Shown: positions 21,414-33,516, numbered from the stretch's first letter. The stretch is 64,000 nucleotides of DNA from Anthostomella pinea (GCA_963556695.1 CAUWAG010000012.1:3844001-3908000); one strand, 5' to 3'. The notes: generated by a model from the sequence alone, not told the origin. Program-made: numbers and translations.

Positions 21414-22561
21414 GATCGGTGGTGCTGAACAGCAATATTGACGTTCAATCTGGGTGAAGGGTGAGGTAGGGTAAATGGTGAGATCTGGGTAAAGGGGGGG
21501 TTAGGCGCTGAAGTATGGATGGGTTGGCTGAGTTTTTATGCGTCCCAACCAAGCAAATGGAGATACGGTAGTGAGTTATATACTATTATATTTAGGTTCA
21601 GCCACGACAATCTGCAAGAAGTGGAACTCCCTCCTGAGAGCTAAACCCTCTTAATTTATATCTACAACGTGAACTTTACCAAGGTTCAAACGAAACCTTC
21701 GTCGCTGTTCTCCGCTTATTCGGGGAGTGTCAGAATACGTGCTCAGTGGCGTTATCTAGCCTTGTTGTGGTTTATCTAGCCCTGTTGTGAGCAGTATATG
21801 TGTCATCCGGTGGGATCGCATATAACGTTGGCCGTCAGAGGTACCTTTCCCACCTATTGAAGTAGGATGGCACCCTCATCAGCTATCCTGCTTCCCTTCC
21901 GATACAAACCATTCCTAAATTCACAGGAAGTCGTACATACACACAAGATTTCTATCTGCGATCAACACCCACAAGCGTACCTTGGCTCGTAGCGCCCAAG
22001 TTGTAGTTCAGATCAAGCTTGTAGATATGAGTAATGTGGTTGTAAGTAAAGGTGGAACACAACACCAGAAGGAATAGATGCAGTTCTGATCAATGTTAGA
22101 GTGAGAGTTCCATAGTCCATATCTGATACGGGACGGTACACTAGCCGCAATCGCGCTCCTGTGCAGACGACTTTACAGAGTGAAGAGCCAAATCTCATGC
22201 TGTAGGTCTATAGGTTGAGTCGTATCAGCAAGGTTCCGGTATGACCGTAAGTACCTCGCAAAGCTGCTGGGTAGGGGCAGAACGTACGGTACAAGTAGAC
22301 TTGAAGTAAGTGATTGTTTAGTCTTCAGAGGCTCTGATCGCCTGCGGACCGGCTCGTGTCCGTAGTCCCGAGCCGCCCATCACGGTACGAATCGCTACAC
22401 AATTGCTGTAACCGCTTAGTTTCAAGGATAATGCAAGGCTCAAGCCCGCGAGATTCAATGGTATCTAGATCAAATACTCCAACTCTATGCACCGTCCCAA
22501 AAGCCGAACCGCACCTATAAACGCCCCATGCCAAACGCCGCCATATAGCCAAATCAAACTC
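21414..22561. other. Intergenic, no supported gene
   Basis: This lies between the RING gene start and the acyltransferase 3' end. The short open frames have no recognisable content. Confidence 0.4.
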
Positions 22562-24316
22562 CTACCAGCTCTTCGTCATGAACAGCTCGACCTTCTTCCC
22601 GACGCCTATAGCCCACGAATCAATGCGCTTATACCAGACATTAGCCAAAGCCAAGCTAACAACCGCCAAGGTGGCCCATCCGACCAGGAACGCCGGGGCC
22701 CGGCCCACGCGCTCGAACAGCCGCGGCATGAGGAAGAACCCGAGACTGTGCAGCACGGGGCCGTGGATCAGGTAGAACGAGAAGCTGATGCGACCGAGAT
22801 ACTGCGCTGGCTCGGTCTCGAGGAGCCAGCGCAGGTTGGTGCTGCGCAGGACGCACGGGAGCAGGATCAGGGCCCCGATGGAGTGGTAGAAGCGCCATTT
22901 ATCGTCCCAGGAGTAGTACTTCGGCGCCAAGGAGGCGAGGAGCCGGAAGCCGGGGGTATATTTAGCGTGGGCGTCAGGGTACGACAGGAGGTAAAGAGCT
23001 ACCACGAGAAGCGCGTAGCGGAGCAGCCTGGCAGGCCACGTCGCTAAACGCCCGCCGCGCTTCCTGCCTTCCGGCAGGAAGATCCTGTCGGCCTCGGCTA
23101 ACTCGCTGGGATCCGCGGAGCTTAGGACGTCGACCTCGGAGAGGACCATGCCGCCTATGAAAATGGCAACTTCCCATCGACCCATTCTCAGGGTGTATAT
23201 GGCCAGAGACACTGCAATGGCCAGACGCCACCCTGCTTTCAGGGCCGCGGTGCCGAGCAGGAGGGTGTACAGAATTACCGAACCGCGCAACTCCATGGGC
23301 ATCGTGTACGTATGGGGATCGTAACGCGGAAAGTAGCCGTTGAACGTGAAAGGATTGGCCCATTCGGAGACGACGACGGCGAAGTTCTGCAGCGCACTCA
23401 TCATGTCGGGGTAGATGATGGGATGCTCCTCCCACATACCCCCGAGCTTTACCCAGAGGCATTGATTGCACGCCGTGCTGTTCAGAGGCAGAGTGTCGTT
23501 CCAGACATCGGTACCGTCCCAAATCACTGTGCCGTTCAATATGTCAGTGCCGTTCCGAATATCGGCAGCGTCCACAGTCGGTCCGAGCCCCAAAGTTTTC
23601 TTGAAACCCAGAGTATTCCTCATAGTGCCCATATAGATCGAGGTCGTCCCATGCTCGTTGATGGTCTCGTCCTTCCCCGAAAGCGCGGAAGCATTGACAT
23701 TGCCGTAGTATGTCCCAATAGTGCCGTTAATGTAGACCGAGTCGTGCCCTTTGAAAATGTCCGTTTCCGACTTGAAGGCGCCCGTCTGGGCGAGCATGGC
23801 AACGGCGAACATGCTGATAATCGCGGGTATGTACAGGCGGAAAGTTCGTCGAAATATAGCCGAGCCCAGTAGCTTGTAAGTACTATCTATCCGCCGTTGG
23901 TGCAGAGACCTCAAGATGTGGCGGCAGATGACGTAGCCCGATATGGCGAAGAAGATAGCAACCATGGGCCGGCCGCGGTAGAGCAGGCATATGATGGGGA
24001 GCTGAGACCAGTGGTCGTAGGGCTCGAGGGTACGGGGCGGCCTCGCCCCATATCCGAGCATGATCAGCGGCGTCCATGGCCACAGGAAGTGATAGTTGAA
24101 GACGAGGAAGCAGGCAACGCCGCGGAGGCCGTCGAGGCACTTGATCTTGTCCCGCGACCCGTCTGCGGGCGAGACCTTCTCGGAGCTCACCCCTTCCTCG
24201 TAGCGGCCATGGTGGTGGTGAGTCAACGGCTCGCTTTCGTGGGACCGGGGAAGAAGGGGTCTGGCGTGGTCCATGGTGCAACGTTTAGAGCTGCATGCTT
24301 TGGATCTAAGAAACAT
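22562..24316 (-). CDS. Acyltransferase-3 family membrane protein
   Basis: Single-exon frame of 584 codons. The start KCLDGLRGVACFLVFNYHF and the following RGRPMVAIFFAISGYVICR are the signature of the acyltransferase 3 family, multi-pass membrane proteins that transfer acyl groups to sugars or other extracytoplasmic acceptors. Several hydrophobic segments follow, and FSFYLIHGP near the C-terminus is also typical. A loop insertion holds closely spaced N-glycosylation sequons (RNGTDILNGT, NDT, NST), consistent with a lumenal or extracellular loop. Either ATG 24316 or ATG 24274 (MDHARPLL) could start translation. The acceptor substrate cannot be deduced. Confidence 0.85.
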   Translation of the reverse strand: MFLRSKACSSKRCTMDHARPLLPRSHESEPLTHHHHGRYEEGVSSEKVSPADGSRDKIKCLDGLRGVACFLVFNYHFLWPWTPLIMLGYGARPPRTLEPYDHWSQLPIICLLYRGRPMVAIFFAISGYVICRHILRSLHQRRIDSTYKLLGSAIFRRTFRLYIPAIISMFAVAMLAQTGAFKSETDIFKGHDSVYINGTIGTYYGNVNASALSGKDETINEHGTTSIYMGTMRNTLGFKKTLGLGPTVDAADIRNGTDILNGTVIWDGTDVWNDTLPLNSTACNQCLWVKLGGMWEEHPIIYPDMMSALQNFAVVVSEWANPFTFNGYFPRYDPHTYTMPMELRGSVILYTLLLGTAALKAGWRLAIAVSLAIYTLRMGRWEVAIFIGGMVLSEVDVLSSADPSELAEADRIFLPEGRKRGGRLATWPARLLRYALLVVALYLLSYPDAHAKYTPGFRLLASLAPKYYSWDDKWRFYHSIGALILLPCVLRSTNLRWLLETEPAQYLGRISFSFYLIHGPVLHSLGFFLMPRLFERVGRAPAFLVGWATLAVVSLALANVWYKRIDSWAIGVGKKVELFMTKSW

Positions 24317-25432
24317 TTCGTCGCATGGCTATGGGACGAGAGGTGTTTATAGGATTACAGCACCTGGGTGGCGGCTAGAGTCCCTCAGACGATGTGGCGG
24401 GTAACTGGTAACGTGTACATCCGCGCGCTTCCTCCTGGCACGGCAGGGCCGCGAAATGATGCAACGGCGATCCCACGCCCCAGTTTCAGCTCCACCTCGA
24501 GCCTTTAAATAATTAGGCAGGGTCCAGTACAGGGGATCCAGGAGCATCGGTGAAGTCACTCCTTCTGATGAAGACGAAGGAGCGACAAAAGGATCGGAAC
24601 TAGTTGATGTTTGTCTTGGCTATGGGTATCTGGTGGGTAGGAGAAGGAGGAATGCCAGAGAGGGATTGACGGCGAGGGCATCTTATCATGCAGTGTGATT
24701 GAGAGTCAAGAGCTGTTTTCTTGGGCCGAGATTTCGAGTGGCTTGCCTTATTGATACCTAGGTATTCAATGTTGAACCTTGGGTCTTTTGATTAGAGTTC
24801 CTACCAGAGGGACGCCGTCAGCCGTCTTACGAAGGAGCACGAACCTCTATATTCGGTAAGAATCCACATTGGTCCTCCTTGCCAAGCCCGGCGAAGCAGC
24901 TTGTGACTCTCAACAGCCGAGAAATAACACTCAGCATCGACGCATCCCAAGCGCCTCGGTTCCGAAGAACGTACTCTTAGAGAGTTCGCAACCAGGTGGC
25001 CCGACCGGACATATCACCGACGGAACCGCGTCGACATGGCGTATGAAATCAAGGACCGGACCGGTCAACCTGCTGTGCTCCCAGCTCGCCGCCCGCACAA
25101 GCTAATGAACTAGCGAATGTGTCGCTGCGACAGGCCATCGTGAGATGCCAAGTACACTACCGCCCGATCCCCAGCCTGGGAAGGAGAAACCCCGTGGGGT
25201 TGGACTGGAACTTCGGGCGCGCATGGGCCGGACTCTAGAATAGCGATGATGGGGATCTTGGTCTGTGGGGATAAAAGTGTACGACGGCTACTTATACCTG
25301 GCTCTACATTGTCAGTCATTGTTCCTCTCCGTGCTCCTAGGTATTGATGGAGCAGCTGGTCCTATGTCCGGCAACTGCGCAAATTCCTACTGCACCCTCG
25401 AGTAAATATCAGCCACGAATCCTCCTTCCATC
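24317..25432. other. Intergenic, no supported gene
   Basis: It contains the acyltransferase promoter region. No repeat or gene was recognised. Confidence 0.4.
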
Positions 25433-26640
25433 ATGGCGGCGCTATATTTCTCTGGGCGTCTCCCGACTGGAAGAACGACCCGCGGGATATCTTCCAAGGG
25501 GCACATGCTGCTGTTGGGCGCCATCGTGGCCTTCGCTGGATGTTCATTTGGCTCTGACCAAGGGAGTATCGGGGGCGCCCTGAAGCGTGCGAGCTTTAAT
25601 TACGCGTTCGGCTTCGACCCTTGAACGGCAGAGGAGGTTGGTACCGACGTCAGAAGCCCAAGCGGACGAGACCGGCAAGACTCAAATAGATCAGAGTATA
25701 CCGGACCCGGCAATATTCCGGTAATGCGTACGTACAAGTCCCAGCCATCACCTCGAGTGTATCAAGTTTACCAAGTGTCGCTGACACGGTGAGGTAGCCG
25801 TGGGAGGCGCTGGCGGCGTCCTTCTCGCCCACCCCTGAGCGACTACCTGGGTCATAAGGGAGTTGTGACATCGATGCATTGCTTTTCCTCGTCGGTTGCG
25901 CCGTGCAGGATGTTCCCGCTCGACGTCCTTCACGCCGGCGGACTCTTGATCACAGTTGCTATCGGTGCTACTTCGATGCTGGCACCTCAGTACCTGGCCG
26001 GCGTAAGTACAAGCTGAATGCTGTGGTGGATTCATATCTCGCGTCGTTCGTCACGAGGAAAGTAGACTGACGTTGCTAGTGCACCGCAACAGAACTCGCA
26101 AAGTCGGTCCAAGGCTAGCTGACCGCGTCGTACAACCTCATGATCCTAGCGTCAGCCATCGGTTTCCGGGCGAACTACGCTGTCAGTTGGTGACCAGAAT
26201 ACCCCATGCACCCCAGACGCAGTGGCAGCTCGCTCTGGACATCAAGCTTATCCCTGGACGTTTCCTGTTCATGCTCATCTGGTGTGAGTACGGCCGCCGC
26301 GGGATCCCCGTCAGCAGTGATTTACAAGGGCAAGCACGAAGTCGGTCTGTGAAACCTTTGCAAGCTTCGCGACTTACTGGAGGACCACCCGTATGGGGAA
26401 CGTGGATATCTGGGAATATATGCGCAGGCCGATGTCGAGCAAGGCCAAGACAATGGTATATTGTCGCTGCGCCACCATATTGAGGTGGCTATGTCGACTG
26501 ATCGGCTTGCACCAGGATATATATACCTCACAATATTCAGGGGGCCCGCGCAGAACGCGAGCAAACGCCGCCGCCTCGTCGAGGTTGGTGGGGATAGGAG
26601 CGCAGGCGGGATAGTTGGCACCATCTGAATCTTGGTCTGC
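25433..26640 (+). pseudogene. Decayed MFS sugar/quinate-type transporter
   Basis: Pieces occur in family order on the plus strand but in different frames: LLLGAIVAFAGCSFGSDQG near 25510, ALLFLVGCAVQ near 25880, GGLLITVAIGATSMLAPQYL near 25940, ELAKSVQG-stop-LTASYNLMI near 26090-26150, and RGYLGIYAQADVEQ-like sequence near 26400. These match successive segments of fungal MFS sugar transporters (first helix, third helix, the R/K-x-G-R-x loop region and the central loop). Frameshifts and stops (for example TAG near 26122) separate them, and the second half of the transporter was not found. Confidence 0.65.
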
Positions 26641-28481
26641 ATTTGGCTGTCGTCCGGCCATAGTGTTGCGCCATATCGGTGTTCTCTTCCACTTCCCCTT
26701 TTCTTGTTCTTGTTACTTAGCGGATCCCGTATGGGTGGCTTGCTCGGATACTCGAAGACGTCGTCGCGGCTGAGACCTTTCCCGCGAGAATCTGATATGT
26801 GTGCATGTCGTCCTGCCCGGTCACAAACTGGAGCACCAACTACCTCTGTAAGCGCAAGGAAGTCCGAGAACCAGCATAGCCAGGCCGCCGATCTTGCGAC
26901 AGGATTTCTGTTGCGACACCAGCATGACAACGCAGATGGGCTACGCAACATTCCCACTTATTTTCCATTGCCACGTACCTTCGCGTCGTCTCCATCTACT
27001 TCTGCCTCCCTGAGCTCAAAAGTCGAGATGGGGTTGTGCCCATAATCTCGCCCGTTCCCCACAGAGATGCTGATGCAAGGCACAGGCATGGGGAGTCGAA
27101 AGATGACTTGTTCGATGAGTCCCACTTCACGACGTGGAAGCGTGCCTACCCAACCCAGGTAGAGAAGGTGCATTGTGGTGTGTTTGACAGGATGATCGAG
27201 GATGTCAAGTTCAGGAACGAGGACGACTTCAAGGTCCCTTCGGTGCACATGCAGGAGAGGGTCTGATCTCGAATCCTGACTGACAGTGAATGTTGGCTGT
27301 TGGCTGTTGGCTGTTGGGCTCTGACCTACCCGTCTTCTCGCTTGCAGAGTCGCACAGGTGAATGCCCCAGAAGATTACCTAACATCAGATAGTTGGCTCC
27401 GGTCGAAGAGGGAATGCAAGTAACAACCTGGAAGGAGTGATGAGCTTATTAGATGGGAAATGTGGTGGTTTGTTGGTTTGTTGCAATGGTACTCGTGCCC
27501 GAACTACGATCCGATATCGGTGATATCGGTGATGTTCTTTGTGGCTGGATTTCCTGCAAAGAGCAGATCAATACGCTTACTCCAGCAATCTACTGTAGCC
27601 TACCTTAATAAAGGGAGCCTCGATCCTCCTTTCTTTCGTCACCTTGATATCTCTCAGGTTGGGAACGGGGACAATAAGTAGTCCTCGGGGTTCAACACCA
27701 CCGTCATCAGTCGCGATAAGGGGCGTAGATATGCAGACGTAGAGGCAGGTGGGCACAATGCAATCGATAGACGGACCAGACGGAGTTATTCTACTTTGGA
27801 GTTTGGACTCAAGATGCCCACCCAACCAGATGATTAGCCGAGCTGTTGCAACACCAGACATGCAGCAGGGATGCCCACTTGCCCATCGACCCACCATGTA
27901 TTAACACTTCATCTCGCACTGAGTATAACTAGGCCTTCCTTGCAAAGCGCATGCATTCAATGTACCGTGCGCTTCTTCTTAGCCGGCACAGTACACTAAT
28001 AGCTTCACTGCCTACCACTGACCAGGTACAGTACAGTTACACCCGACAGGCTGCCTCCGCCTCCACCACCTGCCTCACCTCTTGTAACCTCCAACCCGCA
28101 ACAACATACCGCAACCTGCACTCTGCACTCTGCATTTGACCTGAGCCTTCTTCATCCGTTGCCCTACTAATGTTATTCCGGCCCTGAGGTAACCTCAGAG
28201 ATCACCAACCATCTCAGCATTCTTGTGTCTCTCTTATTAGTTGAAGAGACGCCTTCTCCTCGCCTCTCTCTTCCGTCCGTCTGTAGCTCACCACTTCGTC
28301 TTCTCTGCCTCTACAATTCACACTCACTGTTCCGTCTGACGTTTCTGTGTCGTACTCCTCTTCCACATCCGACCGCCGTCAACTTGTGGTCACCATTCAG
28401 AAGTCTGTGAATTGCCTCTCATTCGCCTCGTGGGAGCGCGCCGAACTCAGGTACCTCGAGGCTCGTCCCACCGCCGATACC
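26641..28481. other. Intergenic, no supported gene
   Basis: A frame at 27036-27266 looks mildly coding-like but is unrecognised. A short GGCTGTT tandem lies at 27294-27317 and GATATCGGT is repeated near 27512. The right end carries pyrimidine-rich sequence typical of a fungal core promoter for the gene at 28482. Confidence 0.4.
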
Positions 28482-29047
28482 ATGTCGTCGACTATTGCCA
28501 TCCCTGCCTCCCGATCCTCGGCGACGACGTATGAGGATTCGCCCAAGACTGCCACCAGCTCCTCGTCGTCCTACTCCAGCTCTCCCCAAACTCCAGGTCT
28601 CAGCAAGTCGTCGCCGTCGCAGTCCTCCCACAAACCCAAGACAGTGCATGAGCGACGGCCCAGCATGCTCAGTGAGTCATACCACCCATAGTGCCCTTGT
28701 CACAGCTCGACGACGACATGCCTGCCCTGCCCTGTCACTGACTTACATGCTACCTAGGCTCAGCCTTCTCGAAGGACGAGTGCACCGTTATCAACATTGG
28801 CGACCCTGACGGCCCCCCTCGATTGGTGAGCTTCCAGCTGCTTGGTCCGCCCCCATTCGAGTCACCATACTGACTAGTGACGATGGAGCAGATCTCCTAC
28901 CTCGCCTCCAGCCAAGGCTTTGTGTGGAATCCCGAAATCTTCCTGCCCTCCTACGTCGACTGCGATTACGTGCCTTTAGAGAACCGACGAGAGCCTGTCC
29001 ACGAAATCCGACTCAGCGACGAGGAGTTGAAGAGAATGTTGCCGTGA
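28482..29047 (+). CDS. Small conserved hypothetical protein, three exons
   Basis: Exons 28482-28671, 28758-28825 and 28892-29047 give 137 aa. Introns of 86 and 66 nt have GTGAGT/GTGAGC donors and proper acceptors, and phases match. The N-terminal half is low-complexity (Ser/Pro/Thr-rich). The C-terminal half (FSKDECTVINIGDPDGPPRL, then SYLASSQGFVWNPEIFLPSY, then VPLENRREPVHEIRLSDEE) is compact and acidic and looks like a conserved core. I believe similar proteins occur in other filamentous ascomycetes, but no function is known to me. Confidence 0.7.
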
Positions 29048-30844
29048 CGGAACTACCTTCTGGTGGACTGCTCCTGTGTCTGATCGACCATCTACACCGC
29101 AGCAGTCGGTGGGAATCGAGCTACGGTCCCACACGATGGCAGCCCGGCTCACTGCTTCACTTGTTTCCTCGTTCATAGATACACCCACGGCTTCGCAAGA
29201 ATACCTCACCATTTTCGCAATACTACGGCGTCTGGATTTCGGACTATCACACTTCCTGGATGGACTGTGGGCCGTTGGTCTCGACATTTCCTAGCGGGCG
29301 CACACTGCACTCGCACGGTAGGCGTTGAACGAGGCTGGCTTGACTTGCCTGAACTACACACGCAGTGCACGATACATGACGGAATTGTTTTATCATAGCA
29401 CAGTACACTATACTGAAAGGGCATGGCACGGAGGGAGCCCGGAGTTAGTCGCTGGCAGCTCTCGGGCGCCTCTATTTTATTGTATGGTGAGGATGGGCGA
29501 TGGAGTTGCTTCAGCCATGATTTTCACAGGTGCTACATCGGTCCTCTTTTCCTCACTCTTATCATAGCTTAATGAGAACAAGCCAAACGTATAACAAGCC
29601 TCTTGACATGTTTTTGTAGGTTCTCAGTGAAGGGATCGAGATATCGCCAAGTCCATGTTACACTGAACCTCCCAAAGTCTCCGTACACCCCTCGTTCAGT
29701 TAGTGAGGAGCACATCTATTATAAACGGAATAAGCGCTCTGGAATAAGCATCAAATATGGCTTATTTCTTTAAAACTGCTTATTCCAGGACGCTTATTGC
29801 ATTAATACAAATGTAGCACTCGTATTGAAGAGTTGACTGGAGCATGACGGACAAAGACTTACAAGTGGTAACTGTATCCAACTCGCTAATGTGCCACTCT
29901 AGTGTCCAACACCTGCAACCAACAGCATAGACCATACCTGATACGGTAGGTAGCCAAATTCCATCTTATTGTGAAGTCAAAAGGCCAAGCCGGGTTCTCC
30001 CGGTAAGACATTCCTCGACAAACAGGTCCAAAAAACAGCACGAAACACCACGTGTACAGGGCGGGCCCACCGGGACTGGAATGCAAATGGAGGTTGGCTG
30101 TTAGCTGTTAGCTGGTGGGCTATCAAAGAATGCCAAGGGTCAGGCCGTTGGGAATTGAAACACTGAGCACGGGCAAGTAGACACATGATGGTTATAGCAC
30201 ATCGCCTATACTCGTCAGCTGGCTGTAATCACATGAAGTTCCCATGATCCCGATCGTCACCCCTCCATTTGAGGTCCCTTATCGGGTGGATAGGACCACA
30301 GTACCTAGGTACGTACCCGTTCAATGTTCATCCTTTACCCCACGATTTGCGGTATCGGATGGATGAGCCCATGCAGACGGGCCCACACAGTCTATTCGAC
30401 TAGCACTCATTTGAGATTAGACTGAACTGGGGCGCTTACTGCCGTTGGCATGCCGTGCCTGATGACTGACTGTCCGGCGTGACGCCTCCTTATGATTTCA
30501 TCCAAAGGTGACCCATACTTGACAATTCCAGGGTTGCGACAAGACTTCCTCTCACTGATGAGTTTGAGAGGCTGACGATGCTTGTTTAGCGATGTATGTA
30601 TTCACTTCTTGAGAGCAATGGTGCTACCACAGCAGCAGCTTCGGTGTGACGAACTGTCAATCCGAGCTGGCCTAGCATGATACGGAGCTAGCGCTGGAAG
30701 CGAAGACCGTTTTCTACGGTATTCTACGTCGCAGAGCCACCCGAGCTCTCATCTTCACCGACTCCAGCCGGCACCCGGAAACTCCCCGGTGTCTCTTCAC
30801 CGGCTGCCCGAGGCCTGTCTATCTTACATGTACCTAATAAGGAG
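29048..30844. other. Intergenic region containing one MITE
   Basis: Apart from the TA-flanked MITE at 29661-29874 I see no gene. Confidence 0.4.
29661..29874. mobile_element. MITE copy 1, 214 bp, TA target duplication
   Basis: It is flanked by TA at 29659-29660 and 29875-29876. The left end reads CACTGAACCTCCCAAAGTCT and the right end, complemented, CAGTTACCACTTGTAAGTCT, so both carry AAGTCT starting 14 nt inside the TA. The interior is palindromic (CTGGAATAAGC… with …GCTTATTCCAG). A second copy of nearly equal size is at 62038-62250. No coding capacity. Confidence 0.8.
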
Positions 30845-32326
30845 ATGTACTACATCCGCCTCCTGCGTCCGGCGAAACTCGACCCGTCGTCGCCAGACCG
30901 CCGGAACCCTCCGTCCCCATGCCTCTCCCTCCTCATCACCATAACCACAGACCTGGGCGACGCATTCCTGTGCCCGCCGGACGACGAGCCGTTCGAGCTG
31001 GTCGTCGCAGTGCAGGGTCGTCGTGATCCGTCTCTGCTGCATCATGGTTCAGACGAATGTCAAGAGCAAGACGGGGGCGGAAGCCAAACAGATGAAAGCC
31101 ATGGCCCCACCTCACTGCTGCTCGAGCCAGAGCGGCGGTACACATGGCGCGCCGGCATGCGCGTATTGGATTTGAAGCTTCGGCTACAGCCGTATCTGCT
31201 CAAGAGGAAAGAAGACCTCAATTGCACCGTCAGCATCCATCCCGCGGCGCAAAAACCGCCGCTGGGCGATTTGCACACGGCCGACTTGGTACCTAGGCAG
31301 AGTACGGATGTGACAAGGACGAATTTTACTGCAAACAAAAGTCGCGGGGTCGTCGTGCCGGCGAACGTAGAGATCGTGAACGGCATCTGCGCGCCTGTGT
31401 CGAAACGGCGGCTGCGGTTGGGCGAAGACGTGGCCCTCGAGTTCGGTGAGGACATCGGCGAGAGCATTGCGCGGCACGTCTGGGATGCTGGGGTGGTGGC
31501 CGCTGCGCTCCTGGGGTACACCTGTCGATCGCGGGACGCCGAGAGCAGCATTATACATCATATCCTTGCCAGGGCGGCAGAAAGAGAAATGAAGGACGAT
31601 AAATTCAACGTCCTCGAGCTCGGCACCGGTGTCGGTATCCTGGGCCTCAGCATCGCAGCCATACTCCCTTTTGCGTTCGCCACGCAAAAAATGCCGCTGC
31701 GGCTTTGGCCAGCCGCTACCGTTCTGCTCACAGATCTTCCCGAGGCGGAGGAGCGCGCACGCGCAAATATCGCTAGCGCACGGGATACGATCTCGTCGCT
31801 TTCATGGTACAGGCAGCGCGTAGAGGACAATACTGCGTCACCACCACCACCACCACCGGTGCCGCGGATCGAGTACGAGAACCTCGACTGGGACGAGGGG
31901 AGCCATGGCCGCTTCGGCCCGCTGACGAGGTCGACGGCCTGGGATCTTGTGGTGCTCAGCGATTGCACTTACAATGTCGACTCGCTGCCGGCGCTCGTGG
32001 GGACGCTCAGTGCGCTGCATACTGTCAATGAGAACCTTCGACCTGCTCGGGAGAGAAAGACCGAAGAGATAGAGGAGAGTGGACAGAAGGAGAGAAACAA
32101 GAAGCGGAAGCGGGGCAGCATCGGTGGTGGTGATGGAGTTTCTATTAAGTCGACGGTCCTCCTCGCAACCAAGCCGAGGCACGAGTCTGAGGAGGCCCTG
32201 TTCGTGCTGCTGAAGGCGGAGGGCTGGCGATACCGTGTCCTACAATCGGTACCATTACTTAAGATCGGCGAGGAGGACGAGGTTGTTGAGGTTTACATAC
32301 TAGAGAAGGGCGGGTCTGAGGGGTGA
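30845..32326 (+). CDS. Family-16 (METTL21-like) S-adenosylmethionine methyltransferase
   Basis: Single-exon frame of 493 codons. Motif I LELGTGVGILGL is at about residue 256, preceded by HVWDAGVVAA. VLLTDLPEAEERARANI (motif II region, acidic residue for the SAM ribose), NLDW, and WDLVVLSDCTYNVDSLPALV follow in the order seen in protein-lysine N-methyltransferases of Pfam Methyltransf_16. An N-terminal region of about 200 residues and a Lys/Arg-rich insertion (KERNKKRKRG) distinguish it from the minimal fold. The substrate is unknown; related enzymes methylate translation factors and chaperones. Confidence 0.85.
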   Translation: MYYIRLLRPAKLDPSSPDRRNPPSPCLSLLITITTDLGDAFLCPPDDEPFELVVAVQGRRDPSLLHHGSDECQEQDGGGSQTDESHGPTSLLLEPERRYTWRAGMRVLDLKLRLQPYLLKRKEDLNCTVSIHPAAQKPPLGDLHTADLVPRQSTDVTRTNFTANKSRGVVVPANVEIVNGICAPVSKRRLRLGEDVALEFGEDIGESIARHVWDAGVVAAALLGYTCRSRDAESSIIHHILARAAEREMKDDKFNVLELGTGVGILGLSIAAILPFAFATQKMPLRLWPAATVLLTDLPEAEERARANIASARDTISSLSWYRQRVEDNTASPPPPPPVPRIEYENLDWDEGSHGRFGPLTRSTAWDLVVLSDCTYNVDSLPALVGTLSALHTVNENLRPARERKTEEIEESGQKERNKKRKRGSIGGGDGVSIKSTVLLATKPRHESEEALFVLLKAEGWRYRVLQSVPLLKIGEEDEVVEVYILEKGGSEG

Positions 32327-33516
32327 AGCAAAAAGATGAGGCAGATGGAGTGAGATGACACCTGTATGGAGGGTCATGCGCTCCTCCAATCAGGACTGAT
32401 CTTACGAATAATGTTTCTATGATAGAAACCGCGAATCCGCCACACCACACTTGCGACGGTTGGGTTGACGAACATTCCTTCAGTTGGGTTACAACTGGTG
32501 CCTTATTTCATCGCCCTTCCTTCCCTTGGACACCCAGATTGAGAATATTGTGAAACAACCACATCAAGATAGTCTGTATCCATTACTCCGAACTCCAAAC
32601 CGATGTTCGAGTTATCAAACCATCATCCGAGGCAGGGAAAGGAGGAAGGATATGACTTGCTTGAGGCGCTCATCGAAGGAGGTCTTGGTAGCCATACTTC
32701 ACATACGAAGGTCCGCACATGGAAGTACGTCTTTCTCAGTGCCGAACAAATATGGAAAACAGACAGATGAAAACTGAGAGATTCAAGTGCATCGACACAT
32801 GATCCTATCCTGATGGTTGCGAAGTTGGTATTGGCGACATCTAGTATATGCACGTAACCAGTGTTCTGACAACCATGTGCCTTGTGGTGGCGGTATCCAG
32901 AACAAGGACCAGGGTCACGAATGGTGGCTATTGGTCTGTATTCTGGAAGTTGCTTGATTGGTAGAAGGGATGGGTGGTGTCCCCGTCCCAGAAGTAGCTA
33001 TCTACCAGTTGGGCTCCAAGGTACCTTGTACCTGGTTCGTGACCCATCTGTCATTGTGGCTGGAAATGGGGTTGAGGAGCCACAACCAGACTTGTAGAGA
33101 TAAGTGGGCATATGCAAGAAGCCGTACCTGCCCCTCCAAGTCAACAATCTTCACTCAATTGAACTCGGCGTGTCAAACAACATTGAAGCAAATAAACACG
33201 TGCAGCAGCAGTACATTTCGATATCACCACCCATTTTGAAACCAGCGACGCCTACGTACACACGATCAACCGTCAATACAAATTCCGAATAAGCAGCAAA
33301 TCGACAAAGCAACAACCCGCAGCGTCTATCACTCAGACTCGACCAAACAAACCTCCCTCCCTCATCACTCATCCATCACTCACTCACTCAAACCTCTCCG
33401 GTCTCCAACCAATCATTTAAGTAAAGGAGACTCCGACCGTCAAGCAAAACAAAAACCAACAAAGCGCCCCAAAGCAGACACAGTCAGTACCTCAGGCAAG
33501 GAAGCCGAGCCCCACG
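32327..33516. other. Intergenic with one dispersed repeat copy
   Basis: It holds repeat copy B (32868-32975) and, from about 33200, AC-rich sequence typical of a fungal 5' untranslated region before the Nsl1 gene. Confidence 0.45.
32868..32975 (+). repeat. Dispersed repeat copy B
   Basis: It shares ordered blocks with 10997-11110 (ATGTGCCTTGTGGTGGCGG, then CCAGAAC, then GTCTGTATTCT and TTGCTTG). It is followed by inverted AGGTAC…GTACCT near 33019. Confidence 0.45.

Noticed and set aside
22487..23047. Plus-strand ORF of 186 codons
   Set aside because: Antisense shadow of the acyltransferase gene in GC-rich sequence.
27036..27266. Plus-strand ORF with charged C-terminus as a real gene
   Set aside because: No domain, start context or splice partner recognised. 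It could belong to the MFS remnant or be chance.
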